DNA from: Paenibacillus sp. yr247
Lineage (GTDB): Bacteria; Bacillota; Bacilli; Paenibacillales; NBRC-103111
Assembly (NCBI RefSeq): GCF_900103825.1
Contig: NZ_FNIF01000024.1
Coordinates: forward strand, 1-64,000
DNA length: 64,000 bases
Direction of reading: 5' to 3'
Of this stretch, positions 7,694-17,255 are shown in pieces (the first letter of the stretch is position 1; each line of letters starts with the position of its first letter). The notes under the pieces were generated by a model that saw only the letters and a list, made by a program, of their open reading frames with translations, was not told the origin of the DNA and made no database searches. The translations under genes were made by a program, and so were the position numbers.

Positions 7694-8930
7694 ATGGCTG
7701 AGAAATACGAATGTGGTACGGATTGTTGCACTGGTTATAGGTATTCTGCTGTGGGTGGTTGTCCACATGGAAGAGACGAATATATCCGGGAACTCACCTC
7801 TGCGAGAGCGGGAAGAAACAATTAATAACGTTGCGATTACGACGAAGTATGATGAAAGTCATTATTATATTTCGTCGATGGCTCCTTCTAATGTACAGGT
7901 GATTCTGAAAGGGAAGGAATCTTCGGTTAAGAAAGTGACGACTAGTAATTCGTATCAGATTGAGCTCGATTTGACGAAAGTGGGCAAAGGGGATCATCAG
8001 CTTACGTTAAAGCCGGTTGGCTTTCCGTCGGATGTCGATGTTCAAATCGTTCCAAGAACCGTCCACGTGATAATCGAAGAGCTGCAAATGAAAGAAGTGC
8101 CGGTCGTTATTAATGTTAAAGGAACTCCAGCAGCCGGTCTCAAAGCTGGACAGCCGATCGTGAAGCCTAACAAGGTGTATATTACTGCGCAAACCAGCAA
8201 ACTTGAGCAGATCGAGAATGTTCGCGGCGAGGTATCGGTCGATAAGGCCCAGTCTGGGGTCACGAAGCAAGTGAGACTGCAGGCTTATGATAAGGATGGT
8301 AAAGAAGTAACGGTAAATATGAATCCGTCTGTAGTTGATGTCGAGGTTCCAATTACGAGTCCGTTCCAGACCATACCGCTGCAATTGAAAATTAGCGGAG
8401 AGCCGCCGAAAGGATTCGCGATATCTCTGGTAACGCAAAATCCGGACAAGGTAACGGTCTACGGAACTCAAGATGTTGTGGGTCGGTTAGAATTTTATCA
8501 AGGTCCGCAGATTAGTGTACAGGATTTGAAGGAAACGAAGGAATATTCACTGGACATTCCCTTGAGGAATAAAGTAACTCAACTGGATCCTGCCAAAGTA
8601 ACGGTGCGCGTGGAAATTGTTCCTTCCATCACGAAGGCTTTGGAGAATGTACCTATCACGATTATTGGTCAAAATGAAAACTATGTTACAAAAGTTACAC
8701 AGCCGGAGTCAGCTCAGCTGAACATTACGGTAGAGGGTGCTCCTACGCTCATTGAACAAATAAAAGTGCAGGATGTACAGGCGATCCTCGATGTTAGTAA
8801 TTTACCGCCAGGCAAGCATGAGCTAAAGGTGACATTAAACTTGCCGACCTATGTGAAGCTTGGTATGCCGCAAGAAGTCAAGGCAACAGTAGAAATCAGC
8901 GAGAAAGCAGCTAAAGCAGCAACTCCATAA
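7686..8930 (+). CDS. cdaR: CdaA regulatory protein CdaR (YbbR repeats)
   Basis: 414 residues: one N-terminal membrane helix (IVALVIGILLWVVVHM), then four extracellular YbbR-type repeats, recognisable by recurring PxxVTVRV/VEVP strands. In this family CdaR sits on the outer face of the membrane and tunes CdaA. The ATG lies inside the end of cdaA (8-base overlap), giving translational coupling. The C-terminus is Lys/Ala rich. Confidence 0.93.
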   Translation: MDKWLRNTNVVRIVALVIGILLWVVVHMEETNISGNSPLREREETINNVAITTKYDESHYYISSMAPSNVQVILKGKESSVKKVTTSNSYQIELDLTKVGKGDHQLTLKPVGFPSDVDVQIVPRTVHVIIEELQMKEVPVVINVKGTPAAGLKAGQPIVKPNKVYITAQTSKLEQIENVRGEVSVDKAQSGVTKQVRLQAYDKDGKEVTVNMNPSVVDVEVPITSPFQTIPLQLKISGEPPKGFAISLVTQNPDKVTVYGTQDVVGRLEFYQGPQISVQDLKETKEYSLDIPLRNKVTQLDPAKVTVRVEIVPSITKALENVPITIIGQNENYVTKVTQPESAQLNITVEGAPTLIEQIKVQDVQAILDVSNLPPGKHELKVTLNLPTYVKLGMPQEVKATVEISEKAAKAATP

Positions 8931-8960
8931 GGAGTGTAAAAGAAAGAGGAGAATATAGAC

Positions 8961-10301
8961 ATGGGGAAATATTTTGGAACGGATGGTGTACGAGGCGTTG
9001 CAAATGGCGAACTGACACCAGAGTTAGCTTATAAAGTTGGCCGCTGCGGCGGTTACGTGCTAACTAGACAGGCGAAGCATCCGAAGGTCGTTATCGGGAG
9101 AGATACACGAATTTCGGGTCCAATGCTTGAGGCATCTCTCGTAGCTGGTTTGTTGTCGATTGGTGTTGAAGTTATTCGCATCGGTGTCGTCAGTACACCG
9201 GCGGTAGCTTATTTGACTAAAAAGCTCGGAGCGGATGCGGGCGTTATGATTTCCGCTTCACATAATCCTGTTGAGGATAATGGAATTAAGTTTTTTGGGG
9301 GCGACGGCTTCAAGCTGCTTGATGAGACGGAGCTTGAAATTGAACAGCTGCTTGACGCGGCTGTGGATGAATTGCCCCGCCCGGTTGGCGGCGAGATTGG
9401 CACGGTTTCAGATGATCCCGAAGCGAAGCTCGCGTATCTGGCGTTCTTGAAGGAGACGGTATCCGAGTCTTTCGCCGGATACAAGGTAGTGCTTGACTGT
9501 GCGAACGGCTCAGCCTTCGAGCTTGCCCCTAAGGTGTTCCGCGAGCTGGGAGCGGAAGTCATCACCATCGGAGCAGAGCCGAACGGCCGCAATATCAATG
9601 ATCATTGCGGCTCCACACATCCTGAGAAGCTGCGCGAAGAAGTGGTGAAACATGGCGCAGCCATTGGTCTTGCTTTTGACGGCGACGCGGATCGTCTAAT
9701 CGCGATCGATGAGAAGGGCGAGGAAGTCGACGGCGACTTCATTCTTAGTATTTTGGGCGATGCGCTTAACCGCGCAGGTAAGCTGAACCACGGCACGATT
9801 GTGACAACGGTGATGGCGAACATTGGCTTTTTCAAGGGGATTGAAAAGGCAGGTCTTAAGGCACTGCAAACCGCTGTAGGTGATCGATACGTGATGGAAG
9901 AAATGCGTAAAGGCGGTTATAATCTTGGCGGAGAGCAGTCGGGGCATGTGATTTTCCTGGATTATATCTCAACTGGAGATGGTATTCTTACTGCTTTGCA
10001 GCTGGTGAATACGGTTGTCCAGTCGGGGCGCAAGCTGAGTGAGTTGAAGGGAATTATGCGAAAATTCCCACAGCTTCTGGTTAATATTCGTGTGGCGGAT
10101 AAAAGTAAGCTGAAGGATAACGCTCAGATTAAAGAAGTCATTCGTAAAGTGGAAGAAGAACTCGGAGATAACGGCCGCGTGTTGGTGCGCCCATCGGGAA
10201 CGGAATCGTTGATTCGTGTTATGGCTGAAGGTCCTGACAAGGATCAAGTAGCAGCTTATGTCCATGATATTGCAAAGGTCATTCAAGAGCAGTTGGTGTA
10301 A
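8961..10301 (+). CDS. glmM: Phosphoglucosamine mutase GlmM
   Basis: Converts glucosamine-6-phosphate to glucosamine-1-phosphate for peptidoglycan precursor synthesis. 446 residues, full length. The phosphoserine loop (MISASHNP, Ser about residue 100), the metal loop DGDAD and the phosphate-binding RPSGTE are intact. SD AGAGGAG precedes ATG. It ends the cda operon and is followed by the gene for the previous pathway step, glmS. Confidence 0.97.
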   Translation: MGKYFGTDGVRGVANGELTPELAYKVGRCGGYVLTRQAKHPKVVIGRDTRISGPMLEASLVAGLLSIGVEVIRIGVVSTPAVAYLTKKLGADAGVMISASHNPVEDNGIKFFGGDGFKLLDETELEIEQLLDAAVDELPRPVGGEIGTVSDDPEAKLAYLAFLKETVSESFAGYKVVLDCANGSAFELAPKVFRELGAEVITIGAEPNGRNINDHCGSTHPEKLREEVVKHGAAIGLAFDGDADRLIAIDEKGEEVDGDFILSILGDALNRAGKLNHGTIVTTVMANIGFFKGIEKAGLKALQTAVGDRYVMEEMRKGGYNLGGEQSGHVIFLDYISTGDGILTALQLVNTVVQSGRKLSELKGIMRKFPQLLVNIRVADKSKLKDNAQIKEVIRKVEEELGDNGRVLVRPSGTESLIRVMAEGPDKDQVAAYVHDIAKVIQEQLV

Positions 10302-10318
10302 AAGGTAGGGTCTTGGTG

Positions 10319-10356
10319 CCCCCTTTCGTGTGTCTATAGCGAACCGGGGGATTTTC
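10319..10356 (+). terminator. Possible terminator after glmM
   Basis: CCCCCTTTCG can pair with CGAACCGGGGG, with a loop of about 11 bases, followed by ATTTT. The stem has a two-base asymmetry and the T-run is short. Confidence 0.4.
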
Positions 10357-10370
10357 CAAGAAAAAATAAG

Positions 10371-10399
10371 TTGCGTGCTTACTCTAAAATGAATATGAT
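10371..10399 (+). promoter_or_regulatory. Sigma-A-type promoter of glmS
   Basis: TTGCGT, 17-base spacer, TATGAT. The start would fall about 40 bases before the ribozyme core, as expected for a ribozyme leader. Confidence 0.7.
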
Positions 10400-10442
10400 G
10401 TATGTGACTCAAGAAGGAAAGGTAGGGTAGGGGTTCATCAAT

Positions 10443-10620
10443 AATCAATAGCGCCAGAACTCGCAAGCGGGACGGAAATGTAGTGAGTTTGCTACTACTA
10501 CGCAGGTGAGTTGACGAGGTGAAGGTGTTCGAAACATTCGGCGGGGACCTTCCGGCATGAGGAGTGCCGTTAAGTTGGAGAGCAAAAACGCTTGGGCGAC
10601 CGGGCTGACAAGTATCCAAC
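10443..10620 (+). ncRNA. glmS self-cleaving ribozyme-riboswitch
   Basis: The leader of glmS matches the glmS ribozyme. The cleavage site A10450|G10451 begins the invariant GCGCCAGAAC. Further down come GTTGACGAGGTGAAGG, TCGGCGGGGACCTTCCGGC, a GGAGTGCCGTTAAGTT segment and the closing GGGCGACCGGGCTGACAAGTATCC elements in the right order. In the family glucosamine-6-phosphate acts as cofactor for self-cleavage, after which the mRNA is degraded, shutting off GlmS when product is plentiful. Confidence 0.95.
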
Positions 10621-10753
10621 ATCCATTAATTACAATATGAACTTAGTGATCGACCATTATATAAGGTTTATTTGGTTTTCAATTTTTTAAAACAGGATCT
10701 TTGAAAAATAGCCCTTGTCAAAGAGGCTTATAAAACTATGGAGGTACTAAACT

Positions 10754-12583
10754 ATGTGCGGAATCGTTGGTTATATTGGAAAGCGTAATTCTCAGGAAAT
10801 TTTATTGGAAGGGCTCAAAAAGCTCGAATATAGAGGCTATGACTCTGCAGGTGTAGCTGTGTATACGGCGAATGGTTTACAAATTAAGAAGGCGAAAGGC
10901 CGCATTGCGAATCTTGAATCCAAGCTGGAGGAAACTCCGTTGAACGGAAGCGTTGGGATCGGACATACGCGTTGGGCGACACACGGTAAGCCTTCGGATG
11001 TCAATTCACATCCACATACAGATAATTCGCTGAAGTTTTCCGTCGTGCATAACGGGATCATTGAAAACTATATTACTCTTAAGGAAGAGTTAACAGCTAA
11101 AGGGCACCAATTTGTTTCTGAGACGGATACTGAAGTCATTTCTCACTTAATCGCTGACTTGTACGAAGGAGATATTCTCAAAGCCGTTCAAAAAGCGGTG
11201 AAATACATGACAGGTGCATTCGCACTAGCGGTACTGACAGAATATGAGCCAGACAGACTTGTCGCTGTGCGTCAAGCCAGTCCTTTAATTATCGGTATTG
11301 GCGAAGGCGAGAACTTTATTGGTTCAGATATCCCAGCTATTCTTGAATACACGCGTAATGTGTTTATTTTGAATGATGGCGAAATGGCTCTTTTGACGCG
11401 TGATGGTGTCGAATTAATGACTTTGGAGGGTAATTTTATTTCCAGGGAAATGTTTCGTGTCGATTGGGATATTGTGACAGCGGAAAAAGCCGGATTTGAT
11501 CACTTTATGTTGAAAGAAATTTATGATCAGCCCAAAGCCTACCGCGATACAATGGGAAGCCGCATTTCTCCTGATGGGAGTAAAGTGACACTGAACGAGC
11601 TTACTATGAGTGCAGAAGCGATTCGTAACATTAATCGTGTTCATATTGTTGCCTGTGGTACGGCCTTTCATGCAGGAATGGTTGGGAAGTATGTGATTGA
11701 GAAAATGGCGCGCATTCCGGTGGAAACGGATGTCGCCTCTGAATATCGTTACCGTTCACCGATTATTACGAAGGACACCCTCGTTATTGTTGTGAGTCAA
11801 TCCGGTGAAACAGCGGATACGCTAGCAGCACTTCGTGAAGCAAAGCGCTGCGGTGCACACGTTCTGGCCATTACGAATGTTGTCGGCAGCTCTGTAGCTC
11901 GTGAAGCGAATGATATTATCACTACGTGGGCGGGGCCTGAGATTGCGGTAGCTTCGACGAAAGCTTACACGTCGCAATTGATTGCTTTCTATCTGCTTGG
12001 ACTACACTTAGCTCAAACACTTGGTACGCAAACGGCTGAGGAAATTGCCGGGGTGATTACAGCATTGAAAGAGCTGCCTGCCCAGGTAGAAGAGATTCTT
12101 GGTCAAGCGGAAGCTTTGAAAGTGGTAGCTGAGGAGATGGCTAAGCATGATAACCTCTTCTTCATTGGAAGAGGCGTAGATTATGCGGTAGCCCTTGAAG
12201 GATCTCTGAAGCTGAAAGAGATTTCTTACATTCACTCTGAAGCCTATCCAGCAGGTGAATTGAAGCACGGCACACTAGCACTAATCGAGGATGGTGTTCC
12301 GGTGATTGCGTTGGCTACTCAGCATGAACTGCTAGAGAAAACTGCGAGCAATATTAAAGAAGTGAAAGCGCGCGGCGCTAATGTGCTCGGGATTGCTGTG
12401 GAAGGCGAGCTTGAGCTGCAGAAGTCTGTAGACAGCACCTTCGTTATTCCGAAGACGCTGGATGTTTTATCCCCTGCTTTGTCTGTTATACCGCTGCAGT
12501 TGCTGTCATATTACGCGTCACTGGCACGTGGTAATGATGTTGATAAGCCACGGAATTTGGCGAAGAGCGTGACGGTGGAGTAG
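10754..12583 (+). CDS. glmS: Glutamine-fructose-6-phosphate aminotransferase GlmS
   Basis: Makes glucosamine-6-phosphate from fructose-6-phosphate and glutamine. 609 residues: N-terminal Ntn glutaminase domain beginning MCGIVGY with catalytic Cys2, then two SIS isomerase domains (SQSGETADT and a second at about residues 450-590) and the family C-terminus KSVTVE. GGAGG lies nine bases before ATG. It is the last gene of the conserved core; accessory DNA begins 25 bases after its stop. Confidence 0.97.
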   Translation: MCGIVGYIGKRNSQEILLEGLKKLEYRGYDSAGVAVYTANGLQIKKAKGRIANLESKLEETPLNGSVGIGHTRWATHGKPSDVNSHPHTDNSLKFSVVHNGIIENYITLKEELTAKGHQFVSETDTEVISHLIADLYEGDILKAVQKAVKYMTGAFALAVLTEYEPDRLVAVRQASPLIIGIGEGENFIGSDIPAILEYTRNVFILNDGEMALLTRDGVELMTLEGNFISREMFRVDWDIVTAEKAGFDHFMLKEIYDQPKAYRDTMGSRISPDGSKVTLNELTMSAEAIRNINRVHIVACGTAFHAGMVGKYVIEKMARIPVETDVASEYRYRSPIITKDTLVIVVSQSGETADTLAALREAKRCGAHVLAITNVVGSSVAREANDIITTWAGPEIAVASTKAYTSQLIAFYLLGLHLAQTLGTQTAEEIAGVITALKELPAQVEEILGQAEALKVVAEEMAKHDNLFFIGRGVDYAVALEGSLKLKEISYIHSEAYPAGELKHGTLALIEDGVPVIALATQHELLEKTASNIKEVKARGANVLGIAVEGELELQKSVDSTFVIPKTLDVLSPALSVIPLQLLSYYASLARGNDVDKPRNLAKSVTVE

Positions 12584-12607
12584 GCTTGGTTTATCAGTGA
12601 GAACAAC

Positions 12608-12685
12608 TGTTTCTTTACAATAAAGTATTGTTCTGAACAATAAAGTGTTGTTCTTATTTTAAAGTATCAATAAAGTATTGTTCTG
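12608..12685 (+). repeat. Private direct repeats of cassette A (element end)
   Basis: TGT at 12608, then three copies of TTACAATAAAGTATTGTTCT-like units starting near 12615, 12635 and 12665, with a partial unit (TTTTAAAGTAT) in the 30-base gap before the third. The same unit recurs in inverted orientation at 29079-29226. It reads as a transposon-type end with transposase or regulator binding sites. Confidence 0.8.
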
Positions 12686-12696
12686 ATTCAACTTAA

Positions 12697-12730
12697 GTCC
12701 CGATCAGACCGATTGATCGGGACATTTATT
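12697..12730 (+). terminator. Hairpin of cassette A
   Basis: Perfect 10-bp stem GTCCCGATCA / TGATCGGGAC followed by ATTTATT. The same place relative to the repeats and the XRE gene is occupied by a hairpin in cassettes B, C, D and E, and the stem cores of A and D are related (TCCCGAT). It may also end glmS transcription or shield the XRE gene from it. Confidence 0.75.
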
Positions 12731-12750
12731 ATCAATATGGAAGTGAGTAT

Positions 12751-13020
12751 ATGAGATCTCAAGGGAATTTAAGTGAAATTGAACAAGGCAATTCTAACCC
12801 ATCATTAGATACATTGTTGACAATAAAGTCGAGGTTTAAATGTAGTATTGATGAATTAACTTTTGCTGAAGATCAATTGACTAAATATAACGATACACTT
12901 TTATCTGAAGAAGAGTTAGGGATGCTTACAAATTACAAACTGTTAGAAGAGTTCGATCGCATAGAGATAAATGAAATAATCAAACTTAAAATTAGAATGA
13001 GTAAGTTAAGAAAGAAATAA
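12751..13020 (+). CDS. XRE-type regulator of cassette A, N-terminally truncated
   Basis: 89 residues beginning MRSQGNLSEIEQGN. Compared with the intact cassette B protein (start 29401) the first about 28 residues, holding helices 1-2 of the helix-turn-helix, are missing; the match starts at SQGNLSEIEQGN. The C-terminal tail (NYKLLEEFDRIEINEIIKLKI) is conserved with B. GGAAGTGAG gives the ATG a usable SD, so a stub may be made, but DNA binding by a complete helix-turn-helix is not expected. Confidence 0.7.
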   Translation: MRSQGNLSEIEQGNSNPSLDTLLTIKSRFKCSIDELTFAEDQLTKYNDTLLSEEELGMLTNYKLLEEFDRIEINEIIKLKIRMSKLRKK

Positions 13021-13115
13021 ATAAATTAAATGTACATATATCAATTTCTACAAATATTAACTATCAGATTATTATGGATAGACATAGTTTTTAAATATGC
13101 TAACGAGTTAATTTA

Positions 13116-13166
13116 AATAACACCAGGCGCAGCGGAATATCCGTTGCACTGGTGTTATTTTTTAAT
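13116..13166 (+). terminator. Long hairpin terminator after the cassette A regulator
   Basis: Perfect 11-bp outer stem AATAACACCAG/CTGGTGTTATT, continued inward by GCAGCGGA/TCCGTTGC with one G-T pair, then a T-run. Confidence 0.85.
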
Positions 13167-13393
13167 TCAGACTGTCTTTGTTAACCTCAATCGTTTCCCA
13201 TACACTTGAACGCGATGTAATTTTTTGCGGCTGTTAAACTTCGATAGGGGTTTCTTCAACATTTTCATATTTAGATGTTAAGAAATTTTAAATATACCTA
13301 AGTGCTTTATGGAGATGACAACTTATAGTTCAACTTGTTTCTACAAAAAAAGTAAATTTTGATTTTGGATTATGTTAAGATATTAAATTAATC

Positions 13394-13516
13394 GCGCTAG
13401 TGCTGCTGGCCGCACTTCAGAGAGGCCTTCTTCTTACGCAGTGCCGCAAGGGGACGAGTCCACTCGAAGCAGTATTGGACGCCATGCTCGCGCATATTCG
13501 TTCGTTCGTCGTCTGA
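13394..13516 (+). pseudogene. C-terminal remnant of a TetR-family regulator
   Basis: An open stretch of 40 codons without a start encodes LAALQRGLLLTQCRKGTSPLE and ends in IRSFVV-stop, the usual C-terminal end of TetR-type repressors (GLLLTQ, then xPLExxLDxxL). The DNA-binding part is absent. GC is higher than in the A/T-rich flank before it. Confidence 0.55.
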
Positions 13517-13821
13517 TGTGCCGCCAGATGATGAGGCGGATATGCCGAAGAGCAATTATGCAATACGAAGCAAGCGATTGTTAGCAAGCCTGCGGCTGGA
13601 TTCAGGCCTGGGCTTTTATTTTATGGACGCCTTATAAACGGTCCAGGATGAAAGCCATCAGTTTGTTCAAATCAAGCGAATGGCATGTAAAAGAATGGCT
13701 CCCCGGAATGCAACCCACACGTCAAGCAAGCGAATAGGCGTAAACCACAAGCCGGATTTTTCGGCATTCAGTTCCGTGAGCGATGAGAACACCCGACTTT
13801 AATGAATTCTGTTCTTAATTT
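13517..13821. other. Unassigned intergenic stretch
   Basis: No supported gene. A GCCTG/CAGGC hairpin with GGGCTTTTATTTT (about 13588-13622) may be a terminator. The rest looks like decayed coding DNA. Confidence 0.4.
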
Positions 13822-14112
13822 CTATTGCAACCCAGAGATTTCCGAAAGTTTATCTAAATAAGCCTGTAAGACGTCAGGCTGAAACACGAGACTCATAAAT
13901 TTTCCTTCGCGAACGCTTTCAATTAGTCCTGCTATTTCAAGCTCTTTGAGATGATGGGAAATGGTTGCAGCACTTACATTGTGAATTTCGTGCAATACAC
14001 TGCAGGGCAGCGGACTGTTTGAAATGCTAATTTCTTTTAGTATTTGATAACGTCTTGGCTCAGCAAGTGATCTTGAAATTCTGGCAAATTGTTGATCAGT
14101 TATGACGGTCAT
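13822..14112 (-). CDS. ArsR-family repressor, copy 1
   Basis: 96 residues from [10 protein letters not shown] winged-helix ArsR fold is indicated by [13 protein letters not shown], a conserved CSVLHE segment and recognition helix [16 protein letters not shown] 14112 is six bases after GGTGGAG; longer in-frame starts (to 14178) run through the promoter and are rejected. The lone Cys in PLPCSVLHE is in both copies and might sense thiol-reactive compounds. The adjacent MFS gene upstream (15455-14265) is the likely target. Paralogue of 17906-17619. Confidence 0.87.
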   Translation of the reverse strand: MTVITDQQFARISRSLAEPRRYQILKEISISNSPLPCSVLHEIHNVSAATISHHLKELEIAGLIESVREGKFMSLVFQPDVLQAYLDKLSEISGLQ

Positions 14113-14153
14113 CGATAACTCCACCTTTACGAAAGTATTAAAAAGTAGATTCC

Positions 14154-14200
14154 ATATGATATTCATACAATTATACACATATCATATAATGATCTGTCAA
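14154..14200 (-). promoter_or_regulatory. Promoter and palindromic operator of ArsR copy 1
   Basis: On the minus strand TTGACA (14200-14195) and TATAAT (14175-14170) are 19 bases apart. ATATGATAT (14154) and ATATCATAT (14179) form an inverted pair surrounding the -10, a plausible autoregulatory operator. Confidence 0.6.
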
Positions 14201-14227
14201 GTCGGTGGAACTGACTAAAGAAAGAAT

Positions 14228-14253
14228 AGGGGACGCCGCATTTGACGTCCCCT
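14228..14253 (-). terminator. Hairpin between MFS copy 1 and its ArsR gene
   Basis: AGGGGACG / CGTCCCCT stem. On the minus strand it follows the MFS stop by 12 bases and is followed by ATTCTTTCTTT. A nearly identical hairpin sits at the matching place next to ArsR copy 2 (18019), so it is part of the duplicated unit. Confidence 0.7.
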
Positions 14254-14264
14254 TTTGTCGGATA

Positions 14265-15455
14265 TTAACTCGCTTGCTTGCTTGCCTCTATACTTGCACG
14301 GACTTTTACGGCTTTATCGAACAGGACTACACGAAGGATGATTGAAAGGAAACCTAGTGCCAGGAAAATAACACCGCTCCAGACAACCTGATGAGGTCCC
14401 ATGTGGGAAAGAAATAACCCGCCAAAATAGGTACCAAGCGTGATTCCCAAATTCGTAAAGGATACAAATAATCCGTTTGCGAATTCGGGCGCATCCGAGG
14501 CTACGGAAGTCAGCCAGTTTTGGGAAAAGTTCAGCCCCATTGTAAACAAGATTCCCCATGCGATAATGATCAGAATCATGGGAATGGCATAGGCCCCCAT
14601 AAAGTATAAGAGCAAATAAACGGCACCCGATACTAAGGGGAATAGAACAGCTGCCCTGACCAGGTTGCGGCTAAACACTTTGCCCGCAATAATGTTGCCT
14701 ACGATGCCTGCGGCTCCGAATAAAATCAACATGCCGCTGATTTCTTTACCGGACATATGGGTAACCTTGTCCAGATATTCTGCGAAATAGCTGTAAACGG
14801 CAAACATGCCGGATGGAATTAACCCTACAGCGACTATAGTCAACAAAATCTGAGGTTTTTTCAGGATCTCCAATTGTTTGGCATAGGACATTTTTCCATG
14901 TACAGGCATCGAAGGAAGGAAGGAGACGATTCCGAGAAACGCGATCAAATTAATGACTCCACAAAATAACAAAGATGCTTCAAGCGAAATAACATTTGAA
15001 ATGTAGGACGTAATCGGGATACCAAAGACCATCCCTGCCGTAACGCCCATGAATACTTTGGCAATCGCTTTCGTACTCTGATCTTTTCCCACGGAATTGG
15101 CAGCCGCAATAAACGCCGCGGAAAAATAAACGGGATGCAGAAACGCAGGTATAATCCGAGAAATGAGAAGAACGGGATAGTTTGAGGCAAACGCAGAAAT
15201 GACATTGGATACAACAAATATCGCGAGTACCCAAGCCATCATTTTTTTATGATTGACTCCTGAGAATAATAGCGTCATAAAGGGTCCGAAAAGGGCAATG
15301 ACAAGGGCAAAGAGACTGACAAGCATACCCGCTTGGGAAGCAGTGACGCCATAACGTTCGGAAACTTGAGGTAAAATACCCACAACTCCAAGCTCTGCGT
15401 TAATGATGCCGAAAATTCCGAATGCAATAATATATACGATCAATGATTTTGACAC
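14265..15455 (-). CDS. MFS efflux transporter, copy 1
   Basis: 396 residues with twelve predicted membrane helices, drug:H+ antiporter (DHA1, AraJ-like) type. It begins MSKSLIVYIIAFGIFGIINAE and has the loop SGVNHKKMM between helices 2 and 3, in the position of MFS motif A. Helix 5 holds FMGVTAGMVFGIPI. It probably exports a drug or metabolite under the ArsR gene that follows. SD GGAGTG lies upstream of ATG 15455. Clearly related to the plus-strand transporter at 16083. Confidence 0.88.
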   Translation of the reverse strand: MSKSLIVYIIAFGIFGIINAELGVVGILPQVSERYGVTASQAGMLVSLFALVIALFGPFMTLLFSGVNHKKMMAWVLAIFVVSNVISAFASNYPVLLISRIIPAFLHPVYFSAAFIAAANSVGKDQSTKAIAKVFMGVTAGMVFGIPITSYISNVISLEASLLFCGVINLIAFLGIVSFLPSMPVHGKMSYAKQLEILKKPQILLTIVAVGLIPSGMFAVYSYFAEYLDKVTHMSGKEISGMLILFGAAGIVGNIIAGKVFSRNLVRAAVLFPLVSGAVYLLLYFMGAYAIPMILIIIAWGILFTMGLNFSQNWLTSVASDAPEFANGLFVSFTNLGITLGTYFGGLFLSHMGPHQVVWSGVIFLALGFLSIILRVVLFDKAVKVRASIEASKQAS

Positions 15456-16082
15456 AAAGTATCACTCCTATACGTTAAGTTTGATTTGATGGAAAATTTC
15501 AAGAGGGAGAAGCTAGTCTACGATTGTAGCTATGGCGGACTTTTCACGTTCCGTTCTCCTTGAACCTCTATTTGTATAAATGATTTAGCCAAAGCGCCAA
15601 CCAAGCTGATCATGTCAATTCCCTCTCTCAATAGTTCGATGCTTGTCTAAATATATGATTGAATTTTGGATTAGTCAACCCATTTTTTTTTTTGTGGACG
15701 CTGTCTGATCTTGTCAGCTATCTCGATTTGTCAAGCCGCGATCTTAATAGATAAACACTGTGATGTTAAACCGAGGAATACCTCTGTTAAGTTCTTAACA
15801 GGCTGAACCGTCAGGGTTCACTTTCCAGACGGTTTTTCTTATCCGGAATACTGTTTCTGGTTCGCTGGTAGCATCAGTAAAGTAAGGTACTTGACGAATT
15901 GTTTTACAATATGATAATCTTGCAAGCGTCTAACTGATGTTGGAAAAGGAGGATGGTTTGAAGTGTTTAAGCATTTTACAATGTTGTAGCTACTTGAGAT
16001 TGAAAAAAAAACGCGCATGTTTTTAGCGCATATTACAGTGAATATGTATTCTACACCATTACATTTAGGAGTTGAATCGTAC
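15456..16082. other. Intergenic region between the divergent MFS genes
   Basis: AT-rich, no supported gene. It holds a terminator-like hairpin at 15806-15838 (AACCGTC/GACGGTT plus T-run) and, just before the second MFS gene, the SD TTTAGGAG. The promoters of both transporters must lie here. Confidence 0.5.
15806..15838 (+). terminator. Isolated hairpin with T-run
   Basis: Perfect 7-bp stem AACCGTC / GACGGTT followed by TTTC. No gene precedes it closely, so it may end a lost gene or act as a leader attenuator for the MFS gene 250 bases on. Confidence 0.55.
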
Positions 16083-17255
16083 GTGGCTAAATCTAAATCT
16101 ATAATTATATACATCCTTGCTTTCGGTATCTTCGGTATCATCAATACGGAGATGGGCGTAATCGGAATTTTACCTCCGATTGCCGAACACTTTGGTATAA
16201 GCGTATCCCAAGCAGGTTTGCTTGTCAGCCTTTTCGCACTGGCTGTTGCGATTTCCGGCCTGTTTTCGCCAATGCTTTTTTCAGGTATGAATCGTAAGAA
16301 GGCGATGCTCATGGTAGTCGGAGTTTTCGTCATCACCAATGTGATTTCTGTTTTTGCGCCTAACTTTGCAGTAGCCTTAATAGCTCGGGTTGTGCCTGCA
16401 TTCTTTCATCCTATCTATTTCTCGGCAGCATTTACAGCAGCTGCCAATTCCGTTAGCCAAGAACAAGCTCCCAAAGCAATAGCCAAAGTATTCATGGGCC
16501 TTACCGCTGGGATGGTAATAGGAATACCAATCACTTCTTTCATCGCGGATGTCTCTTCTCTTGAAATTGCAATGTTTTTCTTTGCATTGGTCAACGCGGC
16601 TACGTTTCTTACTATTCTTTTCTTCATTCCGTCAATGCCTGTAAAGGGAAGATTATCATACGGAACACAGTTGAGCGTATTGAAAAAACCTCTTACCTGG
16701 ATAAGCCTTGCTACTGTTATTTTCATTGTTTCAGGGATGTATGCTGTTTTCAGCTTCTTTGCCGAGTTCCTTGATAAAGTCACCCGCATGTCTGGAAAAG
16801 AAGTTAGTATCATGTTGGTTTTATTCGGTATAACTGGCATTTTAGGCAATGTGCTCGCCGGTAAATGGCTTAGTAACAATGCTGTGAAAACAGTGTTTGT
16901 GTATCCATTTGTTGCAGCATTCGTTTATCTGCTCGTGTTTCTCTTTGGGCATCTAACAGTTATTATGGTAATTCTTATTGCAGTGTGGGGCGTTCTTTTC
17001 ACCTTAGCACTCAATATCACTCAATATTGGATAACCTCCGCAGCTCCAGAAGCGCCTGATTTTGCTAACGGGTTGTTTGTTTCCTTCTCAAATCTGGGAA
17101 TCACAGTTGGCACGTCAGTAGGCGGTTTATTTATTTCCGGTATGGGCACTCACAATGTCGTATGGGCAGGCTTACTTATGCTGGCGCTAGGATTTGTGTT
17201 CATTTCGATAAGAGCATCGGTTTACCATTCCAAGCAAGCGGTAACTAACTACTGA
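16083..17255 (+). CDS. MFS efflux transporter, copy 2
   Basis: About 390 residues, same DHA1-type family as the minus-strand copy 1, with shared AFGIFGIIN, FSGMNRKKAM, KVFMGLTAGMV and FANGLFVSFSNLGIT segments. GTG 16083 follows TTTAGGAG; the longer in-frame reading from 16017 has no SD. It is followed, in the opposite orientation, by ArsR copy 2. The two MFS/ArsR pairs arose by duplication and have diverged in the transporters more than in the repressors. Confidence 0.87.
   Translation: MAKSKSIIIYILAFGIFGIINTEMGVIGILPPIAEHFGISVSQAGLLVSLFALAVAISGLFSPMLFSGMNRKKAMLMVVGVFVITNVISVFAPNFAVALIARVVPAFFHPIYFSAAFTAAANSVSQEQAPKAIAKVFMGLTAGMVIGIPITSFIADVSSLEIAMFFFALVNAATFLTILFFIPSMPVKGRLSYGTQLSVLKKPLTWISLATVIFIVSGMYAVFSFFAEFLDKVTRMSGKEVSIMLVLFGITGILGNVLAGKWLSNNAVKTVFVYPFVAAFVYLLVFLFGHLTVIMVILIAVWGVLFTLALNITQYWITSAAPEAPDFANGLFVSFSNLGITVGTSVGGLFISGMGTHNVVWAGLLMLALGFVFISIRASVYHSKQAVTNY

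Noticed and set aside
12608-12685. CRISPR array
   Set aside because: Repeats are contiguous at 20-30 base spacing without unique spacers, and no cas genes are present.
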